This document shows, piece by piece, positions 43,395 to 50,700 of a DNA stretch of 64,000 nt. Source of the stretch: Acidobacteria bacterium AB60. GTDB lineage: Bacteria; Acidobacteriota; Terriglobia; Terriglobales; Acidobacteriaceae. Both the position numbers and the translations under genes were made by a program. Below the pieces are notes generated by a model that was not told where the DNA came from, did not search any database, and was given only the letters and a program-made list of their open reading frames with translations. The stretch covers positions 930,001-994,000 of the forward strand of contig VANK01000001.1 of NCBI GenBank assembly GCA_008682415.1. Reading direction: 5' to 3'. Each line of letters opens with the position of its first letter. Position 1 is the stretch's first letter.

Positions 43395-43712
43395 ATGGCC
43401 GCCGATCCCAAGCTGTCGCATACCGCCGCCATGATCCTGCAGGCCATTCATGCGGGTTACGTGTACGGCTTCAGCATCATGGAGATGACCGGCCTGCCCA
43501 GCGGCACCGTCTACCCCGCCATGCGCCGTCTGGAGCGCGACGAGCTGATCCGCTCTCAATGGGAAAACCAGGCCATCGCCGACGCTGAGCAGCGCCCCCC
43601 GCGCAAGTACTACAAGCTCACCGCGTCGGGCCGTTCCACCCTCGAAGCTTCCCGCAAGCGATATCCCCTGCTTGAACGCCTCATTCCCACCGAGGAGGCC
43701 AAGTCAGTATGA
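43395..43712 (+). CDS. PadR-family transcriptional regulator
   Basis: This 105-aa protein is a single winged-helix domain: AAMILQAIHAGYVYGFSIMEM and GTVYPAMRRLERDELIRSQW (recognition helix and wing), then PPRKYYKLTASGRSTLEASR, the PadR hallmark. There is no C-terminal dimerisation domain beyond a short helix. PadR proteins repress transporter genes in response to toxic compounds. The stop overlaps the next start as ATGA, so the two are one translational unit. Confidence 0.95.
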   Translation: MAADPKLSHTAAMILQAIHAGYVYGFSIMEMTGLPSGTVYPAMRRLERDELIRSQWENQAIADAEQRPPRKYYKLTASGRSTLEASRKRYPLLERLIPTEEAKSV

Positions 43713-45202
43713 GTTCTCTTCTTTCGCGCGGATTTCAGTTGCTCGACTGTGGCGTCCTGCACGCCTCCTCTATCCTGGTTCCCTCGGCGCAACGTCCGGA
43801 ATGGCGGCGCGAGTGGTCCAGCGAATTCTGGCATGTCCGCCGCGAGTCGCTCCCCGAGCGCTTCTTCGCCTGGGAGTCGGAATGGGCGGTACTGGCCTTC
43901 TGTCTTGGTTCTCTCTCCGACGCCCTCTGCGTGCGGCGGCAGGTTCGGGCATCCATTGCCTCTCCCGCGGTTCATGGGTCCGCACCGCAATGCCTGCTCT
44001 GGCTGGCAACTGCGCTGGGGTTGTGCGCCGTCGTGGCCAGCCTGCTTCCGGGTGTGCGGTCCGAGTTCGAATCGGCGCGCTACCACATGCGTTCCGGCCT
44101 GCTGCTGATTCAGGACGCGCGCGTCGGCGACCCTGCGATCCCCACCATCACGCCCGCCCAGTTCCGCGAGTGGCGCAACGCCCGTCAGCACTCGTTTGAC
44201 GCCTTCGCCTACTACCACATCCTGCGCGATACTGCCTTCGTCTCCGGAGCGCGGCCCGCGCGGTGGGCGGTGGCGCACGCTACTCCCAACCTGTTCGCCG
44301 TCCTGGGCTATCCCCCGCCCTCCTCCACCAACAACAGCGATCTTCCCCTCGTCCTCATCAGCCATCGCGCGTGGGTGCGCGACCTCCGTTCCGATCCCCA
44401 TGCCGCCGGCCGCGTTTTGCGGCTGGGCCATACCAGCGCACGGATCGCGGCCGTACTGCCCGAAGGCCCCTGGCATGCTCCCGGTGATCCCGATGCCTGG
44501 TTGCTGGAAGGCTCGAGCCAGATGGCGGCAGCGTCCTCCACGGCTCATGGATATTTGATCGCGCATCTTACGCCGGCCGGCGCGGAATCGCTGGAAGGCG
44601 GGCGCGTGTTCATCACCGCCCACAGCGCCGATGCCGCGGATATCGACCTCACCGGAGCTTCGTTTTGCGGCGACTCCGAGAACCCCTGGGGAACCTTCTC
44701 GTTCGCTCTCTTCCTCGCGCTCCTGGCGCTCCCCGCGGTCACCTCGGTCAGCCTCAACGAATCCACCTTCAGCGATCATCGTCCCGCGCTCCGGCGCCGC
44801 ATCGCGGGCTGGCTCTTCCTGCTATCCAAGCTCATCCTGGTAGCCGCCATCGCCTGGTACGGCGCTCTTGCGCTCGCATACGCGGGCGTCGACGTCTCCT
44901 CGCAGTGGGCGCCCTTCATCCAGCTTGTAGCCAGTTTTGGGATCTGCCTGTTCGGATTCCGTTGGGCCATCGCCGACCAGCGCGAGCGCTGCCCCGTCTG
45001 CCTGCGCCGCGTCACCCACCCGGCACGCGTCGGCCTGGCGTCCTGCACCTTCCTGGGATGGAACGGAACCGAGATGATGTGTCTCGGCGGCCATACGCTG
45101 CTGCACGTCCCCAGCCTGCCCACCAGCTGGTTCGGCGCGCCGCGCTGGCTCTACCTCGATCACTCCTGGGACTTCCTCTTCGCCAACAACCCGGCAGCCT
45201 GA
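43709..45202 (+). CDS. PadR-coupled membrane protein with MacB-periplasmic-core-like region and Cys-rich tail
   Basis: In this 497-aa protein, residues 1-60 are cytoplasmic-looking (EWRREWSSEFWHVRRE), followed by a membrane helix near 93-110. Residues 140-300 resemble the MacB periplasmic core: PAQFREWRNARQHSFDAFAY, AVAHATPNLFAVLGYPP and ILVISHRAW-like LVLISHRAWVRDL. Three further hydrophobic segments lie at about 330-430. A final Cys-rich segment (ERCPVCLRRVTHPAR...SCTFLGWNG...MMCLGG) looks like a zinc ribbon. The FtsX-type transporter domain of true permeases is missing. I do not know its function. PadR coupling suggests a membrane sensor or efflux accessory. Confidence 0.65.
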   Translation: MSSLLSRGFQLLDCGVLHASSILVPSAQRPEWRREWSSEFWHVRRESLPERFFAWESEWAVLAFCLGSLSDALCVRRQVRASIASPAVHGSAPQCLLWLATALGLCAVVASLLPGVRSEFESARYHMRSGLLLIQDARVGDPAIPTITPAQFREWRNARQHSFDAFAYYHILRDTAFVSGARPARWAVAHATPNLFAVLGYPPPSSTNNSDLPLVLISHRAWVRDLRSDPHAAGRVLRLGHTSARIAAVLPEGPWHAPGDPDAWLLEGSSQMAAASSTAHGYLIAHLTPAGAESLEGGRVFITAHSADAADIDLTGASFCGDSENPWGTFSFALFLALLALPAVTSVSLNESTFSDHRPALRRRIAGWLFLLSKLILVAAIAWYGALALAYAGVDVSSQWAPFIQLVASFGICLFGFRWAIADQRERCPVCLRRVTHPARVGLASCTFLGWNGTEMMCLGGHTLLHVPSLPTSWFGAPRWLYLDHSWDFLFANNPAA

Positions 45203-45220
45203 TCCCAGTCACACTGCAAA

Positions 45221-45260
45221 AAACGACGAAGGCCGGAGATCAATCCGGCCTTCGTCGTTT
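45221..45260. terminator. Strong bidirectional intrinsic terminator
   Basis: aaacgacgaaggccgga (45221-45237) and tccggccttcgtcgttt (45244-45260) are perfect 17-bp complements around gatcaa. Reading on the minus strand, the stem is followed by T6. On the plus strand it ends the membrane-protein gene. Confidence 0.95.
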
Positions 45261-45319
45261 CGCCGGTTGACGGCGCTTCGCGATCGCCCTCCACCATCTG
45301 AATGTCGGAATGACTCCAA

Positions 45320-45594
45320 TCACAGCCGGCGCGAGAGCTTCCTGGCCCACACATACGCACGCCGCGTCGGATGCTCCACGTCCGGCGCATAAGGCTCCCG
45401 GATGGTCCTCTCCTCGCTCGCAAATCCCGCGCCTTCCAGCTCACGGCAGATCTCGTCCGGGTCCAGAACGTAAAAGCTGAGTCCCACGGGATGGCCCCAC
45501 AGTTCCTTGGCGTGAGAACCTCCTCTCCCACGTGAAAGCTCAGCAGGAGCCGTCCGTTCGGCGCTAACACGCGCGCCATCTCCCGGAATGCTTT
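45320..45594 (-). pseudogene. Remnant of a class I SAM-dependent methyltransferase
   Basis: The minus strand reads AFREMARVLAPNGRLLLSFH followed by VGEEV in one frame. It continues in a second frame as SHAKELWGHPVGLSF, EICRELEGAGFASEERTI and HPTRRAYVWARK. Together these match the last 95 or so residues of a common small methyltransferase family. A frameshift lies near 45511-45520. An in-frame TGA precedes the first segment, and the SAM-binding N-terminal half is absent. The fragment sits between two terminators. Confidence 0.8.
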
Positions 45595-45635
45595 TCATCC
45601 GAGCAGTATCGCGCATGCATGGCTTCCAGCAAAAA

Positions 45636-45662
45636 GGGCCGGAACGGTTACCCGTCCGGCCC
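45636..45662 (-). terminator. Intrinsic terminator of the ADOP gene
   Basis: gggccgg (45636-45642) pairs with ccggccc (45656-45662) and acgg with ccgt, leaving one bulged A and a 4-nt loop. On the minus strand the stem is followed by T5. It lies 22 nt after the permease stop. Confidence 0.85.
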
Positions 45663-45683
45663 AAGGATCAAACGCCCCGTCTT

Positions 45684-48146
45684 CTACTCGCTGCGCAGCG
45701 CCTCCACCGCATTGACGCGTGCCGCCCGATTCGCAGGAACCGCGGACGCAATCACCGCGGCGCCCAGGATCACCAGCGAGGAGGCAATAAAGACCAGCAA
45801 GCCAGGCTGATGCAGTTCGCCGATATACCGGCCCGCGGCGCTGGTGAGCACGAAGCCCAGGACAATGCCCGCGACCACCCCCACCACTGCCATCACCAGT
45901 CCTTCGCCGAGCACGTCTTTGAGAATGTCGTGCCGCTGCGCGCCCAGCGCCATGCGGATGCCAAACTCGCGGGTACGTCCGCTGACCGAGAAGGCTAACA
46001 CGCCGGCCACGCCTACTACTGAGATCAACAGCGCCACTCCCGCAAACCCGCCGAAGACGATCGCATTCAGTTTGTCCGGTGTCAGCACCTCGGCGCGGAT
46101 GTCGTCCAGCGTGCTCAGCTTCTCTACCGGCTGGTCGGAGGAGATCTGGTGAATGGTGCGCGTGATCGACGGAACCAATCCGTAAGCGTCCCCGTGCGCC
46201 TTCACAAACATGCGCCCCGGCATCCACTCCTGCTCCACCGGCTGATAGATCGTCATCGCCGGCGAAGGAATGATGTTCTCGTCGTCAAAGTCGGGCACGA
46301 TGCCCACGATGCGGCGCGGTTCAGGGCTGATGCCGATGAACTTGATCACTCCATCCGTCCACCACATGTGACGGTTCAGCGCGTCCTGCCCCGGATATAG
46401 CATGTTGGCCAGGCTTTGGCTGATGATCACCACGCGCTCCGAGCCGTCCTTGTCTCCATCGTTAAAGTCACGGCCCTCGGTCAGGGGGACGCCCATCGTC
46501 GCGAAGAATCCGGGGGAGATGGCGCGGAACTGCGCATGAAAGTCATCCTGCCCGTCTTTCCGCGTAGCCCCCTGCGCGGCAAACGCGAAGCTGATGCTCA
46601 GCGCCTGGTCGTCTCGCCACGGCACGCTGAACCCCAGCGACACGTGATCCACTCCCGGCAGCGTCTCCACTCTCTCCTTCACATCGCGATAGAAGTTCTT
46701 CACCTGCTCCGGCGTGCGGCCATAGGACATGACGGGCAGGTTCACCGCCAGCACCTTGCCGGAGTCGTACGGCGGCCGGCTCTGCTCCAGCACGAGGAGC
46801 GTCTTCATCAGCACCGCGGAACCCGCCAGCAGCAGGAATGAGGCGGTGATCTGGGTAACCGCGAAGAGGCGCAGCTTCCGCTTGCTTCCGCCGGTCACCC
46901 CGCGAACCGCGCGGCCGCTGAGGGTCGATTGCGGCGCATTTGCCGAAGGCAGCCGCGGAATGTACGCGAGAAATACCGCAGCGATCATCGCCAGCACCAC
47001 GCCGAACCAGACCAGGCTGTAGTCGAGCGGCATGTCTTTGGCCCGCACGCTGAACCGCGAGGCATAGTGCCCCAGTACGCCTACCATCGGAATCGCCAGC
47101 AGCACTGCCGCGATAGCCCCGGACACGCACAACACCAGGCTCTCCGCCAGCAGCGCGCGTCGCAGCACCTTGTTGCTGGCGCCCAGCGCCGAGCGCACGG
47201 CCAGTTCTGATTCGCGTCGCACCGTCCGCGCCAGCACCAGGTTGGCCACGTTCGAGCTGGCGATGACGAACAGCAATCCGGAAGCCGCAAACAGCACCCA
47301 CAGAATCGTGTTGGCCTTGGAGTTGATCTGGTCGTGCATTCGGTTCACGTCGATCTGGAAATGGCTCGACGCCTTGTACACCTCCGGATGCGCTGCGGTC
47401 ATGGCCGCGTACACGCTCTTCAACTCGGCGCGCGCCTGCTCGACGGTCGCGCCGGGTGCCAGCCGGCCGAAGAGCTCGGTCATCCGATGTTCGCGCCCCT
47501 GCACCATGGTTGCGGAGAGATGATGCGGGCTCGTCACCACGTTGGCGATGATCTCCGTCGCCACGGGATACGGCACCGCGGGCTCCAGCACGCCCACAAC
47601 CGTCGCGGAACGCGGCCCGGAGTAGCTCTCCAGGCGCACCACCTTGCCCAGCACATGGGGATCCGAGTGAAGCTCATTGCGCCAGAATCCATAAGTCAGT
47701 ACCAGCGCGCCCGCGGCATTCTGCCCATCATCGTTCGGGCCCAGCAGGCGCCCCAGCACCGGCTTCAGGCCCATCACGTCGAAGTAGTTCCCGTCCACCA
47801 CGCCGGCAGGAATCTCCCGCGGCGTCCCAAGGCCCACCACCGTGAAGCTGATCGTCGAGAACGTCCCCAGCTCCCGGATCGTCTTCAGCCCCATGCCCAG
47901 GTCCTTGATCTCCGGGACCGAGAACGTGGCGTTCGCCTGCTTCAGCCCCGGGGCGCTCTGCCGGATGTACAACAGCTTGTCTTCGTCGCGGTTGGCCAGC
48001 GGCCGCAGAAGCACCGCGCGCACCACGCTGAAGATGGCCGCGTTGGCGCCAATGCCCAGCGCCAGCGTCAGTGCCACCGTAATCCATAGCGCCGGAACCC
48101 GCGCCAGCGAACGCACCGCGATCTTCAGATCATGCAGAAACGACAT
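45684..48146 (-). CDS. ADOP-family MacB/FtsX-type permease
   Basis: This 820-aa protein has GGAGG 8 nt before the ATG. It has two MacB-core plus FtsX modules. The first periplasmic core includes FSVPEIKDLGMGLKTIREL and VDGNYFDVMGLKPVLGRLL, and its FtsX unit has NVANLVLARTVRRESELAVR. The second module ends in VLAFSVSGRTREFGIRMALG and NRAARVNAVEALRSE. Two duplicated permease modules without an ATPase domain define the acidobacterial duplicated orphan permeases. They presumably borrow an ATPase and export toxic compounds or lipids. The first ~15 residues (FLHDLKIAVRSLARVPA) are the family start. Confidence 0.93.
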   Translation of the reverse strand: MSFLHDLKIAVRSLARVPALWITVALTLALGIGANAAIFSVVRAVLLRPLANRDEDKLLYIRQSAPGLKQANATFSVPEIKDLGMGLKTIRELGTFSTISFTVVGLGTPREIPAGVVDGNYFDVMGLKPVLGRLLGPNDDGQNAAGALVLTYGFWRNELHSDPHVLGKVVRLESYSGPRSATVVGVLEPAVPYPVATEIIANVVTSPHHLSATMVQGREHRMTELFGRLAPGATVEQARAELKSVYAAMTAAHPEVYKASSHFQIDVNRMHDQINSKANTILWVLFAASGLLFVIASSNVANLVLARTVRRESELAVRSALGASNKVLRRALLAESLVLCVSGAIAAVLLAIPMVGVLGHYASRFSVRAKDMPLDYSLVWFGVVLAMIAAVFLAYIPRLPSANAPQSTLSGRAVRGVTGGSKRKLRLFAVTQITASFLLLAGSAVLMKTLLVLEQSRPPYDSGKVLAVNLPVMSYGRTPEQVKNFYRDVKERVETLPGVDHVSLGFSVPWRDDQALSISFAFAAQGATRKDGQDDFHAQFRAISPGFFATMGVPLTEGRDFNDGDKDGSERVVIISQSLANMLYPGQDALNRHMWWTDGVIKFIGISPEPRRIVGIVPDFDDENIIPSPAMTIYQPVEQEWMPGRMFVKAHGDAYGLVPSITRTIHQISSDQPVEKLSTLDDIRAEVLTPDKLNAIVFGGFAGVALLISVVGVAGVLAFSVSGRTREFGIRMALGAQRHDILKDVLGEGLVMAVVGVVAGIVLGFVLTSAAGRYIGELHQPGLLVFIASSLVILGAAVIASAVPANRAARVNAVEALRSE

Positions 48147-48486
48147 GAGGATCCCTCCATCGGGGAAAATTCAACCGCCTGAGCCACGGGATCAGTCCCG
48201 CCGTCCGGTTTCATCAGTACGTCGAGTGGCGCCTCGCCAGATCGACAAACCTTCCAGAATTTTTCCGTCGGAACCGAATTTTGAAATCCGTGCAGCGCAC
48301 GGGAAGTACAGCAAGTGCGGGCTATCTCTCCATCTGCCCTGATGCTTGAACAGGCTTGCCGCCGCGAGGGGAACGGGCAGCATAATCGGCGACTCCCCTA
48401 AAATAGGGAACCTTTTGGTTGCTTGTCAAGCTTTTTCGACATCCGCCAATCACTTCCGCCACTGACTTGCTTTGACTGACTTGCTT
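48147..48486. other. Divergent spacer between ADOP and MarR genes
   Basis: These 340 nt carry no credible gene. They include a candidate site cccta-aaa-taggg (48396-48408), a symmetrical element about 250 nt upstream of the ADOP start, and a 14-bp tandem duplication, tgacttgctttgac, at 48463-48476 and 48477-48490. The second copy provides the TTGAC of the MarR-gene promoter. Confidence 0.55.
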
Positions 48487-48514
48487 TGACAGATACGTTG
48501 ATATCAACTAATAT
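48487..48514 (+). promoter_or_regulatory. MarR-gene promoter with embedded palindromic operator
   Basis: TTGACA (48487-48492) and TAATAT (48509-48514) are 16 bp apart, close to consensus sigma-70. The spacer contains the perfect 12-bp palindrome gttgatatcaac (48497-48508), the size and position of a MarR autoregulatory operator. The GTG start at 48521 is 6 nt past the -10, so transcription would begin at or next to the start codon. Confidence 0.8.
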
Positions 48515-48520
48515 TGGGGT

Positions 48521-48967
48521 GTGTCAAGCGGAAAGTGCCTCCCGTTCGAAACCACCATTCATGTGCGCGATAACTGCATCTGCCTGCATGTGCAGCGGGC
48601 CGCGCGCGCCCTGGCACGGCGCTTCGACGATGCGCTACGCCCCTTCGGCCTGACCAACGGACAGTTCTCCCTGCTCATGTCCCTCAACCGCCCCGAGCCC
48701 CCGCCGATGGGCCCCGTCGCTTCCCTCCTCGCCATGGACCGCACCACCCTCACCGCCGCGCTCAAGCCGCTCGAACGCCGCGGCCTGGTCCGCGTCTCCC
48801 CCGATCCCAACGACCGCCGAAGCCGTATTCTCATCCTCACGGATCAGGGGCGGGAACTCCTCGCCAGCGCAGTTCCCGTCTGGAAGTCGACTCACGAGGA
48901 CCTGGAAGAGGTCGCGCCAGGCCTCAACTTCGACAAGCTCCGCAAAGACCTCAAGGCCATTTCGTAA
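48521..48967 (+). CDS. MarR-family transcriptional regulator
   Basis: This 148-aa protein starts at GTG 48521 or possibly at an internal GTG at 48563 (VRDNCICLH). The winged helix is evident in LTNGQFSLLMSL, MDRTTLTAALKPLERRGLV and RVSPDPNDRRSRILILTDQG, the wing with the DxRxR-type motif. The N-terminal CICLHVQRAARAL places two cysteines close together, which could sense oxidation. The palindrome in its promoter suggests negative autoregulation. The following VOC gene may be a target. Confidence 0.92.
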   Translation: MSSGKCLPFETTIHVRDNCICLHVQRAARALARRFDDALRPFGLTNGQFSLLMSLNRPEPPPMGPVASLLAMDRTTLTAALKPLERRGLVRVSPDPNDRRSRILILTDQGRELLASAVPVWKSTHEDLEEVAPGLNFDKLRKDLKAIS

Positions 48968-49015
48968 GCAATCTCGCACCCGGCCCCGTTCAGGCCCCCG
49001 CGCTACACTCGCTGC

Positions 49016-49396
49016 ATGGTCCGCCAGATCGCCCCGGTCTTCTTCACCCTCGACATCCCCCGCACCGTCTCCTATTACCAGGACAAGCTCGGATTCACCT
49101 GCGAAGGCGCCTGGCCCAATTCAAAAGTTGACCCGCCAGTCTACGCAATCGTGAGCCGCGATCATCGCGCCATCCACTTCCGCTGCGCCGCCCCGCCCTC
49201 GCCGAACCCCGACAAATATGAAGAGGAACTTCTCGACGCCTACATCTTCGTCGCGGATGCCGACGCCCTCCACGCCGAGTACGCCGCCAAAGGCGTGGAG
49301 TTCGCCCGCGGACTCGGCGACATGCCCTGGAAGTGCCGCGAGTTCGTCATCAAGGACTGCGATGGCCGCCTGCTCGCCTTCGGCGCCGACCTATAG
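49016..49396 (+). CDS. VOC-superfamily (glyoxalase/bleomycin-resistance fold) protein
   Basis: This 126-aa protein has the paired beta-alpha-beta-beta-beta units of the vicinal-oxygen-chelate fold. VFFTLDIPRTVSYYQDKLGF starts the first unit, HRAIHFRC gives an early metal-type His, and REFVIKDCDGRLLAFG closes the second. Members range from dioxygenases to drug-binding proteins, so no substrate is assigned. It is 48 nt after the MarR gene on the same strand. Confidence 0.85.
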   Translation: MVRQIAPVFFTLDIPRTVSYYQDKLGFTCEGAWPNSKVDPPVYAIVSRDHRAIHFRCAAPPSPNPDKYEEELLDAYIFVADADALHAEYAAKGVEFARGLGDMPWKCREFVIKDCDGRLLAFGADL

Positions 49397-49465
49397 CCCG
49401 CGACGATCAACCGCCACAGTTCTCATAGGCGCAGGCTATCGTTTACCCTGACTACAGCGACCGCT

Positions 49466-50509
49466 GTGAACCTCCAGGACCTCAAATACCTGATCGCCAT
49501 CGCCGAGCAGCAGCACTTCGGCCGCGCCGCCGACGCCTGCAACGTCGCCCAGCCCACGCTCTCCAACCAGATCCGCAAACTCGAGAAGTCCCTCGGCGTC
49601 ACCCTTCTCGAGCGCACCAGCAAGCGCGTCTCTCTCACCCACGTCGGCGTCCAGATCCTCGAACGCGCCCGCGCCGCCCTGCACCAGACGCAGGAGATCG
49701 AGTCCATCGCCCAGAGCGCGCGCGATCCCCTCGTCGGCCCCCTCCGCCTCGGCGTCATCCCCACCCTGGCTCCTTATCTGATGCCCCTGATTCTGCGCCC
49801 CCTGCGCAAGCAGTATCCCGGCCTGGCACTGGAGCTCTGGGAAGACCAGACCCACGCCCTGGTAGAGGGCCTCCGCACCCGCCAACTCGATGCCGCCCTC
49901 CTCGCCACTCCGGCCGAGGCCTCTGAGACTACCGAGATCGCGCTCTTTCGCGAGCCGCTTCTCGCCGCTCTCCCCCAGGATCACGCGCTTGCCGGAGCCT
50001 CCACCCTCGACGAAACCACCTTGGCCGACGACCTCCTCGTTCTCGCCGAAGGCCATTGCCTGGCCAGCCAGGCGCTCGAGACCTGCGGCGCAAGCTCCAT
50101 CCCCGGCCCCATCCCCCGCAACGCCATGCAGGCCGGCACCCTCGAGACGCTGGTCAACCTCGTCGCCGCGGGCTACGGCACCACCCTCATCCCCGCTCTC
50201 GCCGCCGATTCCCTCCGGCGCCTCGGCATCGTCATCCTCCCCCTGGCCAACAACCCTTACCGGACCATCCGCCTCGCCAGTCGCCCCGGCTTCCCCCGGC
50301 CCCAGGCGCTCCGCGCCCTGGAGAAGGTCATCCGCAGCGCCGTCTGCTTTGCCGAGCCCTCCAAAGCGCCTGAGACTGGCATGGTAAGTCCTAAGCGCCG
50401 CGCCGCAACCGGCCGTCCCAGAGGCTCCCAGACCGTAACCACCCGGGTTCGGGGACCGCAAAAAGCTGTTGAAAACCGGCCCGAAATTCCCCCACAAAAC
50501 CCGAAGTAA
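49466..50509 (+). CDS. oxyR: LysR-type regulator OxyR
   Basis: This 347-aa protein starts at GTG 49466. The N-terminal LysR helix-turn-helix is MNLQDLKYLIAIAEQQHFGR and AQPTLSNQIRKLEKSLG. In the effector domain, GHCLASQALETC puts Cys at 198 and 207, the same nine-residue spacing as C199/C208 of E. coli OxyR, so the peroxide-sensing disulfide should form. A basic tail of about 45 residues (SPKRRAATGRPRGSQ) extends past the normal end. No catalase or Ahp gene is adjacent. Confidence 0.93.
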   Translation: MNLQDLKYLIAIAEQQHFGRAADACNVAQPTLSNQIRKLEKSLGVTLLERTSKRVSLTHVGVQILERARAALHQTQEIESIAQSARDPLVGPLRLGVIPTLAPYLMPLILRPLRKQYPGLALELWEDQTHALVEGLRTRQLDAALLATPAEASETTEIALFREPLLAALPQDHALAGASTLDETTLADDLLVLAEGHCLASQALETCGASSIPGPIPRNAMQAGTLETLVNLVAAGYGTTLIPALAADSLRRLGIVILPLANNPYRTIRLASRPGFPRPQALRALEKVIRSAVCFAEPSKAPETGMVSPKRRAATGRPRGSQTVTTRVRGPQKAVENRPEIPPQNPK

Positions 50510-50700
50510 GCCGGAAAGCAGCCCTAATTGCGCCTAAGTTGAATTCCGTCCTGCCTTATCCACAAGAACCAGCGTCCAACCTGTTGACCCTGCCTTTGCG
50601 GCTTCGTAGAGTCTCAATCAAAGGCAATCGTTCATGGCCCGTTTCCCGTTTGGTTGCCTTAAGAGCTTAGAACCGGCCACGCCGCATACATGGAGTTGAC

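Noticed and set aside
45160..45664. Two overlapping small minus-strand frames near 45300-45600 as separate genes
   Set aside because: Each carries only part of one methyltransferase domain. They are better read as one frameshifted remnant.
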